Positions 44,710-53,603 of a DNA stretch of 64,000 nucleotides are shown one piece after another; within the stretch, counting starts at the first letter, position 1, and each line of letters starts with the position of its first letter. The notes under the pieces are model-generated. The model worked only from the letters and a program-made list of their open reading frames with translations. It did not search any database and was not told the DNA's origin. The position numbers and the translations under genes are program-made. Source of the stretch: an uncultured bacterium (lineage in GTDB: Bacteria > Verrucomicrobiota > Kiritimatiellia > CAIKKV01 > CAITUY01); NCBI GenBank assembly GCA_903895695.1, contig CAITUY010000246.1:1-64000 (forward strand). The letters are read 5' to 3'.

Positions 44710-46374
44710 ATGGACAGTGGGCGGCAGAAGGTGGAAGATTCATACGTGAACGATGAACCGCCGACGCCCACCGTCCAAGCTGCGAAACGGCGAAGCGCCA
44801 TCGACAGACCGGATATTTTGCGGCTCGTCTTCATTGCGGCTGCCTATGGGTTCGCTCGCGAGTTCGCGTTCCTGTTTCCCGACACCCGACATGTTGTCAT
44901 GGCGATCTGGCCAGTCAGCGGGGTCGGACTCGTCGCGTTTCTGCTGAGCCCGCGACGGCTTTGGCCGGCCATTGCGGCCGTTCTCTTTACCGTGGGCGCG
45001 GCCACCAACTTGTCCTATGGCCGCCCCTGGTGCACCACGATCGGATTCACGCTGTCGGATGTGCTCGAGTCTTGGGCGTGCGGCTGGTTCATCATGAAAT
45101 GGGCCGGTGATGACTTCACGTTTGAGCGCGTGAAGGATGTCGTGGCCCTCGTGGTTACGGTGCCCTTGGTAATGGCGGTCACCTCGGCGATTGCAGCGGG
45201 AACCGCCGTGCTGGCCGGGGTGGCTCCGTTCATGCCGTTCTGGCAGACCTGGGCCATCTCCGGCGGGCTGGGCAACTTGATCGTTGCGCCGCTCATCGTG
45301 GCGTATCGGAACCCCGGTACGGCGTTTCGCGGCCTGACCTTGTGGCGGACCCTCGAGACCGTTCTGTTTGTCCTCGTCCTCTATGGTGTCGCGGTACTCT
45401 CATTGCGCGTCTCCGTGGGCTCGTCGGTGCTCATGCCCCGACCTTATGTGTTCATGGCCCTGCTGGCCTGGGCGGCCCTTCGGTTCGGGCAAAGGGGCGT
45501 GTCGTTCGCAGTGGTCGGGTACGCCATCATTGCGATCGCCTGCAAGGCCGTCAGGGAGGGGCCGTTCATCTGGGGCGGTGTGACGCCAACCGACCGCCTG
45601 TTGCTGGCCCAGATCTTCATGGCATTCAATGCCGTGGTCGGTTACCTGTTGGCCGCGACCTACGCGGAGGCCAGGCGTTCGCAGGCGGCCCTAAGCCGAC
45701 GGACCCATCAACTGGGCCAACTGGCTTCGGAATTGACCTTGGTGGAGCATCGGGAGCGGTTCCGCCTGGCCGAAATGATGCATGATCACCTGCAGCAATT
45801 GCTGGTCGGTGCCCGCATGCAGACGGACCTGGCGCTGTCTGAGCCCCCCGTGCCGGAACTTCGCCAGCATCTCGCCCTGGCCTCCACCACCCTGGGCGAG
45901 GCTATCGAGATGACCCGAAGCATCACGACGGAAATGTCGCCGCCGATCTTGTTTCACGGGGAACTGCCGGCAGCCCTGGCCTGGTTGGGCCGCGAGATGG
46001 ACCGCAAGTTCGCGCTCCGGGTGGATGTTGAGGCGGCGGAGGTGGGTGAGGACGTGCCCGAGGTGATCAGCGCCGTGGTGTTCAACGCGACCCGGGAACT
46101 GCTGCTCAATGTGTGCAAGCACGCCGCCACGCCGGAGGCTACGGTCTGTCTTCGGCACGATGGTACGACCGTCGAGTTGGAGGTCTGTGACCACGGGGCG
46201 GGGATCGATCCTGCGGCGGCGGAGCGGGCGGCTGACGGGCAGCACTTCGGGCTCTTCAGCATTCGCGAACGGGTCGAGGCGCTTGGGGGATGGGTCCGCA
46301 TAGATTCGCGACCCGGGGGCGGGACCCGGGTTGTTATTTCGCTGCCGGTCGTCGCGTCAAAGGATCGCCGATGA
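44710..46374 (+). CDS. MASE1-domain sensor histidine kinase (NarX/HPK7-like)
   Basis: 554 aa. Residues about 25-310 form the MASE1 integral membrane sensor (eight or so helices; VVMAIWPVSGVGLVAFLLSPRRLWPAIAAVLFTVG, SDVLESWACGWFIM, WAISGGLGNLIVAPLIV). A dimerisation helix has the phospho-His at about 358 (RLAEMMHDHLQQLLVGARM), as in NarX-type kinases. The ATPase domain shows NATRELLLNVCKHA (N box), CDHGAGID (G1) and GLFSIRERVEALGG (G2). No response regulator is adjacent. The stop overlaps the next start (ATGA). Confidence 0.9.
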   Translation: MDSGRQKVEDSYVNDEPPTPTVQAAKRRSAIDRPDILRLVFIAAAYGFAREFAFLFPDTRHVVMAIWPVSGVGLVAFLLSPRRLWPAIAAVLFTVGAATNLSYGRPWCTTIGFTLSDVLESWACGWFIMKWAGDDFTFERVKDVVALVVTVPLVMAVTSAIAAGTAVLAGVAPFMPFWQTWAISGGLGNLIVAPLIVAYRNPGTAFRGLTLWRTLETVLFVLVLYGVAVLSLRVSVGSSVLMPRPYVFMALLAWAALRFGQRGVSFAVVGYAIIAIACKAVREGPFIWGGVTPTDRLLLAQIFMAFNAVVGYLLAATYAEARRSQAALSRRTHQLGQLASELTLVEHRERFRLAEMMHDHLQQLLVGARMQTDLALSEPPVPELRQHLALASTTLGEAIEMTRSITTEMSPPILFHGELPAALAWLGREMDRKFALRVDVEAAEVGEDVPEVISAVVFNATRELLLNVCKHAATPEATVCLRHDGTTVELEVCDHGAGIDPAAAERAADGQHFGLFSIRERVEALGGWVRIDSRPGGGTRVVISLPVVASKDRR

Positions 46375-47363
46375 ACGCCAAAGAAAATGCGTTGCGGATA
46401 GTTCGGTTCGACAGTCCGGAACGAGTTACGGGAGGTTGTCCTGCCCATGGCGTCGGATACCTGGGCTGCAATCACGAGGGGTTCGCCGGGGGCGGTCATC
46501 ACCTGCCTGTAGGATCTGTCTGGCGGGATATCTGGGGCACCGAATGGCATCGTGAACACGAGGGAGTGATGGGGTTCCCCAGAGGCAACCCGCTGGCCAA
46601 CCTGCCAGCCGACCTTGCGGCTTATGCGTGGCCGGATCCCGATGACGAGCGAATCATCCGGCCGGTCTACGAACAAGTCAAAGGATGCAACCGTGAAGAG
46701 GCATTCCTTTGCGGCTCACACCGCGACACCCTGTGGGAGAAATGCTACATGCTGCTCGGGATGGAAAACGCGATGTGCGGATTCTACACGGAGCCGGTTG
46801 CCATGCGCGAAGTCTTGCACCGGATCATGGACTTCCAACTTGGCATCGCCCGGCACTACCTCGGGTTGGGTGTCGAACTGGTCAACATGTCTGACGATCT
46901 GGGCACCCAGTGCGGGTTGCTCCTCTCCCCGGCGCTCATCGCGGATTTCCTGGTGCCGGAGTACCGCCGACTATTCGCTCTCTACAAAGCGAAAGGGGTG
47001 TTGGTCAACTTCCACAGTTGCGGCCACATCGAGCCGGTGCTCGATGTGTTCATGGAACTTGGCGTGGACATCCTGAATCCGGTGCAAGCGACGGCGAACA
47101 ATCTGGACATTATTCGTGCGAGGACGGCAGGCCGCATGGCACTGCAGGGCGGCGTGAGTTCGGGTATGATCGCGGCGGGACCAATAGAAGCCATCCGCAC
47201 AGAAGTTCATCGACGGATCTGGCAACTGGGACGGGAGGGCGGCTACTTCTGCGGTCCTGATCAAGGCATGCCTTGGCCGGAAACGCACATTCAGGCCCTT
47301 CGGGACGCCATAGCGGAATTCGGGCGATACCCGCTCAATCTTAATCTCATATCTAAGGGCTGA
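46371..47363 (+). CDS. Uroporphyrinogen decarboxylase-like (MtaA/CmuA-type) protein
   Basis: 330 aa from the ATG at 46371, overlapping the kinase stop. Starts MNAKENALRIVRFDSPERV. Superfamily matches: DDLGTQCGLLLSPALIADFLVPEYR, GVLVNFHSCGHIEPVLDVFMELGVDILNPVQ and GRMALQGGVSSGMI. The HSCG motif is intact, as in the copy at 33324-34406. Coupled to a histidine kinase, which is unusual for this family. Ends 26 bases before the convergent glycine-rich gene. Confidence 0.9.
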   Translation: MNAKENALRIVRFDSPERVTGGCPAHGVGYLGCNHEGFAGGGHHLPVGSVWRDIWGTEWHREHEGVMGFPRGNPLANLPADLAAYAWPDPDDERIIRPVYEQVKGCNREEAFLCGSHRDTLWEKCYMLLGMENAMCGFYTEPVAMREVLHRIMDFQLGIARHYLGLGVELVNMSDDLGTQCGLLLSPALIADFLVPEYRRLFALYKAKGVLVNFHSCGHIEPVLDVFMELGVDILNPVQATANNLDIIRARTAGRMALQGGVSSGMIAAGPIEAIRTEVHRRIWQLGREGGYFCGPDQGMPWPETHIQALRDAIAEFGRYPLNLNLISKG

Positions 47364-47389
47364 CGCTGTGCGTCCCTTGCCCGCGCTTC

Positions 47390-50233
47390 TCAGCGGATCG
47401 ACGTGACCGTGCCGCGCGGCGGCGGCACCAGCAGGTATCTGACGATCACGATGCCAGAGCCGCCATCGCCCGCCTTCGTCGGTAGATTGTCGCTTGACCC
47501 GCCACCGCCGCCGCCCGTGTTGGGCTGCGCACCAACCGAGGGAGCATTGCCGCCGCCACCCTTGCCTCCGGTGCCCGGAGCCCCCCGGTTGTAGGTTCCG
47601 CCACCACCGCCCCCTGCAAACCAACCGTTCGCGCCCACATTGGTGCCGAACACGGCGGAGTAGTCCACTCCATCACCACCACATCCGCCCACTACACCAA
47701 CCACTGCGGACCCAACTTGTCCCGCCGTACCCGCGCCCCCGCCGCCGCCCGCGGCATAGGGATAGTCCCCAGGGCCGCCGTTGCCGCCATTGTGTCCTTG
47801 GTACACGGTTCCCGTTCCACCTGGCTTGGAGTATCCGCCACCGCCACCCGAGCCGCCGTTGCCGCCCGTAGCCACCACGTTCGGGGCGCCATAGCCGCCG
47901 CCGATAGCCATCAACGCTCCGAAGACACTGTTGGTTCCCTGGCCCCCGGCAAATGCTCCCGCCGCCCCGATGCCCCCCGCGCCGATCGTAACGGTATTGG
48001 AACCCGTAACCGTGAAGTCATTCGTGTAGATCACGCCCCCGGCGCCTCCGCCGCCGCCCGTGCTTCCTCCTCCGCCTCCGCCGCCTGCCACGACCAGTAC
48101 TTCGCAGTTTGTCAGTGTGCCGCCCGTCACGATGAAGGCGGTTGTCCCGACGTTCGTGAAGGTGTGCGTGTACTGGTAGCCGTTGGTTGTGATCGTGCCG
48201 CCCCTCATCACACCCATGACGGCATTCATCTGCGAGATCGCCGTCGTTGTGGCCGCACTGATTCCGGCAAAATCCGCCGCCGCGTCGATCGCCGCATCCC
48301 CGGCCGACTTGTAGGCGTTCAGTTTGTCCCAGTAGGCATCCATGTAGTCGCCTTGATTGTGAAGTGCCAGGGCGGCCGTGAGGGTGCCATGCGCGATGAT
48401 TTGGGCCGTGGCGAGGGATACCGGATGGCGCACGAGGACGATGCCAGAGCCGCCATCGCCGGCTTTTGTGCTGATGTTGTTGCCGGACACCCCACCGCCG
48501 CCGCCGCCCGTGTTGGCGGCCCCATTGTTCGTGGGTCCGTTGCCGCCGCCACCCTGGCCGCCAGTGCCGTCGCTGCCGGTGTTGTAGTGTCCGCCACCGC
48601 CGCCACCCGCAAACCAGCCGTTCGCCCCGAAACTGGCACCGAAGATACCGGAGTAGTCTGCCCCGATGCCGCCGCTGCCGGCATTGGCGCCGCCGTTTTG
48701 ACCTGCCGCGCCGGCTCCGCCGCCGCCGCCGGGGTTGTAGGGACTCCCCGAGGTGCCGTCGCCGCCTTTGTATCCCTGGCCAGGCACGTTCGTTCCCCCT
48801 GTCACTCCGTATCCAGCTCCGCCGCCCGACCCGCCGCCGGGGGTTGACTTGCCGTCGCAACCGCCACCGCCACCACCCGCGGCGGTCAAGGCTCCAAACG
48901 CGCTGCTGCCCCCGTTGGTGCCGACGATCTTGTTTCCGAACGTCCCGATGCCGCCCGCCCCGACCGTAACGGTACGGGAACCCGTAACCGTAAAGCCATT
49001 CGTGTAGATCACGCCCCCGGCGCCACCGCCGCCGCCCAGATACGATCCGCCACCGCCGCCGCCCGCGACGACCAGCACCTCGCAGTTGCTCAGCGTGCCG
49101 CCGGACACGACGAATGCGCTGGTCCCTATGTTGGTGAAGGCGTGAATGGCGTAGAAGCCGTTGGTCGTGATCGTCCCGCCCTTAACCGCGCCGAGGACGG
49201 ACGCCATTCCCGCGATGGCCGTGTTCATGGCCGCAGTGACTCCGGCCAAGTCCGTTGCCGCGTCAATCGCGGCATCGCCGGCGGACTTGTAGCCGGTCAG
49301 GATAGTCCAGTTAGCGGGTGTAAAGTCGGCCTGATTGTAGAGCGCCAGCGCCGCCGTCAGGGAGGCATGCACGATGGCTTGGGCCGTGGTGAGGGACACC
49401 GGATAGCGCACGAGGACGATCCCGGAACCGCCATCGCCGGCTTTCGTCGTAGCACTGTTGCCCGACACCCCGGCGCCGCCGCCGCCGGTATTGGCGACTC
49501 CATTGTTCGTGGGAGCGTTGCCGCCGCCACCTTGGCCGCCAGTGCCGTCGCTGCCGAGGTAATGTCCGCCCCCGCCGCCACCCGCAAACCAGCCGTTCGC
49601 CCCGAAACTGGCACCGAAGACACCGGAGTAGTCTGCCCCGATGCCGCCGTTGCCGGCGGCATTGTTGATGCCGTTCTGACCTGTCGCGCCGGCTCCGCCG
49701 CCGCCGCCGGGGTTGAAGCCCGAGGACGCGCCGTCGCCGCCTTTGTACCCCTGGCCAGGCACGTTCGTCCCCCCTGTCATCCCGTATCCGGCTCCGCCGC
49801 CCGACCCGCCGCCGGGGGTTGACTTGCCGTCGCAACCGCCACCGCCACCACCCGCGGCGGTCAAGGCTCCAAACACGCTGCCGCCCCCGTTGGTGCCGAC
49901 GATCTTCGTTCCGATCGTGCCGGTGCCGCCCGCCCCGACCGTAACGGTATTGGAACCCGCGATCGTGAAGCCATTCGTGTAGATCACGCCCCCCGCACCA
50001 CCGCCGCCGCCCAGATACGATCCGCCGCCCCCACCGCCCGCGACGACCAGTACGTCGCAGTTGTTCAGCGTCCCGCCGGTCACGACGAATGCGCTGGTCC
50101 CTATGTTGGTGAAGGCGTGAATGGCGTAGAAGCCGTTGGTCGTGATCGCGCCGCCCGTGGCAGTGACCTCCGCCATGCCAATCCGCGTCGAAACGGCCAT
50201 GGCGAGCAGCAATACCGCAACGAGTTTCCTCAT
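47390..50233 (-). CDS. Giant glycine-rich secreted protein of three tandem repeat units
   Basis: 947 aa from the ATG at 50233, with AGGAG nine bases upstream. A signal peptide (KLVAVLLLAMAVSTRIGMA) is followed by three units of about 325 residues. Each unit has a beta-rich start (TTNGFYAIHAFTNIGTSAFVV), a very Gly-rich body (VVAGGGGGGSYLGGGGGAGG, VTVGAGG, WFAGGGGGG, GGGNAPTNNG), the closing GDGGSGIVLVRYP, and, between units, a helical linker of FIVAR-like type (AQAIVHASLTAALALYNQADF, GYKSAGDAAIDAA). The DNA repeats with a period near 980 bases. Probably a surface protein; no anchor or outer-membrane domain is visible. Confidence 0.85.
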   Translation of the reverse strand: MRKLVAVLLLAMAVSTRIGMAEVTATGGAITTNGFYAIHAFTNIGTSAFVVTGGTLNNCDVLVVAGGGGGGSYLGGGGGAGGVIYTNGFTIAGSNTVTVGAGGTGTIGTKIVGTNGGGSVFGALTAAGGGGGGCDGKSTPGGGSGGGAGYGMTGGTNVPGQGYKGGDGASSGFNPGGGGGAGATGQNGINNAAGNGGIGADYSGVFGASFGANGWFAGGGGGGHYLGSDGTGGQGGGGNAPTNNGVANTGGGGAGVSGNSATTKAGDGGSGIVLVRYPVSLTTAQAIVHASLTAALALYNQADFTPANWTILTGYKSAGDAAIDAATDLAGVTAAMNTAIAGMASVLGAVKGGTITTNGFYAIHAFTNIGTSAFVVSGGTLSNCEVLVVAGGGGGGSYLGGGGGAGGVIYTNGFTVTGSRTVTVGAGGIGTFGNKIVGTNGGSSAFGALTAAGGGGGGCDGKSTPGGGSGGGAGYGVTGGTNVPGQGYKGGDGTSGSPYNPGGGGGAGAAGQNGGANAGSGGIGADYSGIFGASFGANGWFAGGGGGGHYNTGSDGTGGQGGGGNGPTNNGAANTGGGGGGVSGNNISTKAGDGGSGIVLVRHPVSLATAQIIAHGTLTAALALHNQGDYMDAYWDKLNAYKSAGDAAIDAAADFAGISAATTTAISQMNAVMGVMRGGTITTNGYQYTHTFTNVGTTAFIVTGGTLTNCEVLVVAGGGGGGGSTGGGGGAGGVIYTNDFTVTGSNTVTIGAGGIGAAGAFAGGQGTNSVFGALMAIGGGYGAPNVVATGGNGGSGGGGGYSKPGGTGTVYQGHNGGNGGPGDYPYAAGGGGGAGTAGQVGSAVVGVVGGCGGDGVDYSAVFGTNVGANGWFAGGGGGGTYNRGAPGTGGKGGGGNAPSVGAQPNTGGGGGGSSDNLPTKAGDGGSGIVIVRYLLVPPPRGTVTSIR

Positions 50234-50448
50234 GAGTGCCCGCTCCTGGCGCTGGTCGTCACGCGGAGAGACCACGAGGCGAGCTTCGCCGCCACAGTTG
50301 CCAAGCCGATTCCAAGCCATGCCCCAGTCATCCTGGACCTCCTGCTTCACGTGTTTTGCCAGAACCCCCCTGTAGCTCTTGAACGCCTATAGCTATTGCT
50401 CAGGAGCTTTTCAAGAGTCAAATCCACGGTGAGTCAAATGCGTCCCCT
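50234..50448. other. Leader and intergenic stretch upstream of the glycine-rich gene
   Basis: Upstream of the glycine-rich gene no further gene is seen. Longer frames that cross it have no family match. Promoter elements could not be placed with confidence. Confidence 0.4.
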
Positions 50449-50557
50449 GGAAAACCACGAAAACGTCTAACGCTCAACGCATAACTCTCAACGTTCAAGT
50501 AAGGGCACCAATGAACTTGGACGTTTGGCGTTGAGAGTTGGGCGTTGCACGTTTCCT
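50449..50557. repeat. 108-bp direct repeat with internal inverted repeat, copy 1
   Basis: Nearly identical to 51584-51691. It holds an inverted repeat (AACGTTCAAGT then AACTTGGACGTT, with longer imperfect arms of AACGC/GCGTT words). It begins GGAAAACCACGAAAACGTC and ends near CGTTTCCT. It lies 22 bases past the stop of the EamA gene, and the second copy lies just upstream of that gene, so the gene is bracketed. Confidence 0.85.
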
Positions 50558-50579
50558 ACCCAGCGGTTTGGCAGGAGCG

Positions 50580-51527
50580 TCATTCTGGACAGACCGGAGA
50601 TCGAAGCGCCTGCGTTCCCGTCGCAGGCGCGGCCCGGCCACTCTTGTGCACGCCGAGCACCACGGCGCCCAGCACCAGCACGGCTCCCGCGATCATCCAG
50701 GCGGAAGGCTTCTCGCCGAACAGGAACACGGCCGCGGTGGTGGCCAGGACGAACTGCGCCGGGATCGACAGGGTGACCATCTGCGACTTGACGTGGCGAA
50801 GCAGGTAGATGGCCAGCGTATGCCCGCCGACCGTCGGGAACAGGATGAGCCCGAGCAAGGCCAGCCGCGTCCCCGCGCTGCCGACGCTGATTCCTCCATC
50901 GATGGCAAACCCGGCGATCGCCTGCACGCCCGCCGCCACGAGGTACACGGGCAGGGTGAACAGCATCGCATGCTGGTGGGGCCGGTACTTGCGCGTGAGC
51001 ACAAAGTAGCAGGCGCAGAGGCCGGCTGACAGGAACGCCATGGCCGACCCGGCCAACTGCCCCCGCTCGCACGTCAGTTGCCGCCCGAGAATGGTCACCA
51101 TGCCGGCGCAAGCCAGCAGGCACGCCACAATCTCCCACCGGTTCAGCCGTTCACCCAGGAGCGGCCTCGCGAGAAAGGGCGCCATCAACGGCTGGAGCCC
51201 GACGAATAGCATGGCATTGGCGATGGTCGCGTGCTGGAGTGCCCAGGCCCACGTCGCAAAGTGCAGCCCCAGGAAGAGCCCGGCCAGGACGGGTCCCCGC
51301 GACAGGACACGGGGTCTTCCGTCGGCTCGCCAGACCGCGAACCACCATGGGGCAAGCACCACACTGGCACCCGCCACACGCCAGAACCCGATGCTGGTGG
51401 CAGGAATCCGGCAATAACGAGTCAGAAGCGCCGCGCTGCTCGTGAGGACGGTGGCCGCCAACCACACCCAAACCGTGTGATTCCTGGACTTGACCGCTTC
51501 TGGCGCTGCCGGACTTGTGCTGCTCAT
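50580..51527 (-). CDS. EamA/DMT-family drug-metabolite transporter
   Basis: 315 aa from the ATG at 51527 (the frame opens earlier with TTG). Ten membrane helices in two EamA halves: VWLAATVLTSSAALLTRYC, FLGLHFATWAWALQHATIANAMLFVGLQPLMAPFLARPLLGERL in the first; AMAFLSAGLCACYFVLTRKY and AGAVLVLGAVVLGV in the second. The half-end motif LQPLMAPFLARPLLGERLNRWEIV matches the family. The substrate is unknown. Bracketed by a 108-bp direct repeat. Confidence 0.9.
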   Translation of the reverse strand: MSSTSPAAPEAVKSRNHTVWVWLAATVLTSSAALLTRYCRIPATSIGFWRVAGASVVLAPWWFAVWRADGRPRVLSRGPVLAGLFLGLHFATWAWALQHATIANAMLFVGLQPLMAPFLARPLLGERLNRWEIVACLLACAGMVTILGRQLTCERGQLAGSAMAFLSAGLCACYFVLTRKYRPHQHAMLFTLPVYLVAAGVQAIAGFAIDGGISVGSAGTRLALLGLILFPTVGGHTLAIYLLRHVKSQMVTLSIPAQFVLATTAAVFLFGEKPSAWMIAGAVLVLGAVVLGVHKSGRAAPATGTQALRSPVCPE

Positions 51528-51583
51528 ATGCCCACACAATAGGGCACCCTATGCTACAAGTCTATGGGGACCCCTCGAATCCC

Positions 51584-51691
51584 GGAAAACCACGAAAACG
51601 TCTAACGCTCAACGCATAACTCTCAACGTTCAAGTGAAGGCACCAATGAACTTGGACGTTTGGCGTTGAGAGTTGGCGTTGAACGTTTCCT
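51584..51691. repeat. 108-bp direct repeat with internal inverted repeat, copy 2
   Basis: Second copy of the repeat at 50449-50557, same orientation, differing at a few bases (for example AAGTGAAGG versus AAGTAAGGG). It lies 57 bases upstream of the EamA gene start. Confidence 0.85.
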
Positions 51692-51731
51692 GCCGAGCCG
51701 TGAGGGATCACATCTCGACGGCGTGTCTGGC

Positions 51732-51771
51732 CATCATGCAGACGGTCGGCGAGGCCGCCGACCCTCCCGAA
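51732..51771. repeat. 40-bp dispersed repeat containing a palindrome, copy 2
   Basis: Identical over 40 bases to 44649-44688, including the palindrome at 51744-51763. Confidence 0.8.
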
Positions 51772-51854
51772 CTGCAAGGGAAACGCACGAATTCAAACTG
51801 GGAGGGACGCCGGCCTCGGCGTCCGTCTGGGTTCTTCAACAGATTGTTACCGGT

Positions 51855-51910
51855 GAGTGCACGGCAGAGTGCACGGCAGAGTGCACGGTGAGTGCACGGT
51901 GAGTGCACGG
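51855..51910. repeat. Five-copy tandem repeat of GAGTGCACGG(CA/T)
   Basis: Copies at 51855, 51867, 51879, 51890 and 51901, with unit lengths of 12, 12, 11, 11 and 10 bases. It is followed by GGTCACCC. It could be a replication slippage product or iteron-like; no replication protein is near. Confidence 0.75.
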
Positions 51911-52162
51911 GGTCACCCTTAGTTGATAGAATAATGAGTGTACGGGGTCAGCCCTGAAGAGAACAAACAAGTCTGGTACGCTCACCAGCACCCACCCAAC
52001 CCATCGAGCTTCTTGCCAATGCGGTTGACCCGGCCATGAAGTGCGTCGTCCCGCTCCATCTCCCGCCAACCGTCTCACTTGGCAACTCAGCAATCCAACG
52101 GGGTCGGACTGTAAAGGGGCCAAGGTTCAGGGCGCGACATTCAACAGAGTCGCCTGCCTTAC

Positions 52163-52840
52163 CTACCACACGAATGGCACAAGACGATGCCGGACCTGTT
52201 TCTGGTATTCAGTATATCCGGGTAGATTTCTGGCCAGGAAGCGCTCCTCGTCATAGAGCCGCCATATTAGAAATGGCATCATCGCACCGATCGGCACAAA
52301 GCCCCAGTAGGAGCCGAGCGCCAGCGGCGTGCCGAGCAAGTAGAGGGATGCACTCGCGTACATTGGGTGGCGGACGACTGCATACGGCCCGGTTGATATG
52401 ACCTTCTGATTCGCCACGACTTCAATCGTGGCTGACGTGAACGTGTTTTCCCGGTACACGCGGAAGATGAGGTGGAATCCGATCGCAACGAGCGCTTGTC
52501 CGGCCACAACACCGCCGAACGGCACGGTGGACCATCCGAAACGGTGGTCGAACGCCGGCACGACAAGAAGCGCGATGAAGCAGGTTGACGTACACAGCAT
52601 GATCAGCTTCTCAACGGGTTCCTTCTCCGCCGTCGGGCCGCCCCTCATCCGCCGTTCAAGCAGCGCCGGATCCTTGCCCATGAGATAGAGCGTAATGAGG
52701 ACCGATGCGCCCATGAAGATGAACAAGTACGCCCACGCTTGCCAATAGTGAACGGTCCCCGCGGGCACAAACAACAGAAGGCCCATCACGACGGCGAGAC
52801 TGGCGAGTGCGAGCCACGCCCGTGCATTGAGGGTCCTCAT
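52163..52840 (-). CDS. Isoprenylcysteine carboxylmethyltransferase-like membrane protein
   Basis: 225 aa with four to five membrane helices. The family motif is near the end: STGPYAVVRHPMYASASLYLLGTPLALGS, then RLYDEERFLARNLPGYTEYQKQVRHRLVPFVW (the GPY-xxxRHPxY and EE...GYxEY...RxRxxP pattern). It likely methylates a small lipid or thiol with S-adenosylmethionine; the substrate is unknown. Lies 21 bases after the VOC-family gene. Confidence 0.9.
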   Translation of the reverse strand: MRTLNARAWLALASLAVVMGLLLFVPAGTVHYWQAWAYLFIFMGASVLITLYLMGKDPALLERRMRGGPTAEKEPVEKLIMLCTSTCFIALLVVPAFDHRFGWSTVPFGGVVAGQALVAIGFHLIFRVYRENTFTSATIEVVANQKVISTGPYAVVRHPMYASASLYLLGTPLALGSYWGFVPIGAMMPFLIWRLYDEERFLARNLPGYTEYQKQVRHRLVPFVW

Positions 52841-52861
52841 AGCGTCAACCTGGGGGCGGCA

Positions 52862-53377
52862 CTATTCGTGCATGGACACAATGGCCCAGACATAGCCATC
52901 GGGATCCGCCGCGAACGCTTCCACACCCCACGAGTAGGTGCGAGGTTCATCCACAATGCGGTAGCCGGCGGCCTTCAGCTTTGCGACCAGAGCGGGGACA
53001 TCGTCGGTCAGCACGTGCGGGTACATTCCCTGGCCGGGCTGCCCGGCAGCGCTCCGCTCCTTTTCCCACGCGTGATGGCCGACCGAGAGATAGATGTCGA
53101 CGGTTTTGCCCTTCAGGGTGGCGAAGCCGCCGCTATTGGACATGACCGTGAACCCGAGCCCGCCCTCATAGAACTGGATGGCCTTGCCGAGATCGGAGAC
53201 CTCAATCAAGATGTGATGCACGGCCGGCGGGCTCACCGCGCGGGCTTGCGACGCCGTCGCGGTTGCCGGGTTGGGCTGCGAATCCAACGTCTGCGCGACT
53301 TTTGCCGACGCCAGCGTGAGGCAAATGCCGCTTGTACACGCGATCACCGCCAACAACACCCCTCGTTCCTTGTTCAT
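52862..53377 (-). CDS. Exported VOC/glyoxalase-family protein
   Basis: 171 aa from the ATG at 53377, with AGGAGG eight bases upstream. An N-terminal signal-like segment (GVLLAVIACTSGICLTLASA) is followed by a Pro/Ala linker and a single VOC domain: VHHILIEVSDLGKAIQFYEGGLGF, VLTDDVPALVAKLKAAGYRIVDEP, EAFAADPDGYVWAIV. The metal-ligand positions His, Glu, His and Glu appear only in part. An exported VOC protein is unusual. In one unit with the ICMT-like gene. Confidence 0.82.
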   Translation of the reverse strand: MNKERGVLLAVIACTSGICLTLASAKVAQTLDSQPNPATATASQARAVSPPAVHHILIEVSDLGKAIQFYEGGLGFTVMSNSGGFATLKGKTVDIYLSVGHHAWEKERSAAGQPGQGMYPHVLTDDVPALVAKLKAAGYRIVDEPRTYSWGVEAFAADPDGYVWAIVSMHE

Positions 53378-53538
53378 CGCGAAGTCCTCCTGTGCATCGC
53401 TCGTCACACTGCCTTGATTCAAGTTGTGCCAGTGTAGTCGGGGAGCGCGGCCCGCGCATTCCTCCAACCCCCTATATTCGGCTTCGTATTTCCATAGTCG
53501 TGCAACGACCGCTTGGTATCTACGCAGTCCATGCTCAC

Positions 53539-53560
53539 TATAATGATTCTGTGATAGAAT
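53539..53560 (+). promoter_or_regulatory. Candidate promoter and HipB operator upstream of the hip module
   Basis: A TATAAT box (53539-53544) directly followed by ATTCT-GTGAT-AGAAT (53546-53560), a perfect 5-bp-arm inverted repeat. A plausible -35 box is weak. The palindrome overlapping the start region suggests autorepression by the downstream HTH protein. Confidence 0.5.
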
Positions 53561-53603
53561 ATTGCTTGCCAGTCTCCGCCGTAACACTGTAGTATTCATC
53601 TAA

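Larger units (their letters stand above)
51528..52162. other. Gene-poor, repeat-rich region
   Basis: About 635 bases. It contains the second 108-bp repeat, the second 40-bp palindrome repeat, a further palindrome at 51805-51824 (GGACGCCGGCCTCGGCGTCC), a five-copy 12-mer tandem repeat, and two words (ACGGGGTCACCC, ACGGGGTCAGCCC) resembling ends of REP-like elements. No coding sequence with a recognisable family was found. Confidence 0.7.

Noticed and set aside
47390..50233. Regular repeats resembling a CRISPR array
   Set aside because: The repeats are Gly-rich codons and units of about 980 bases inside a single open frame, not short repeats with unique spacers.
51855..51910. Replication origin iterons
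   Set aside because: No replication initiator gene or AT-rich unwinding region is near.
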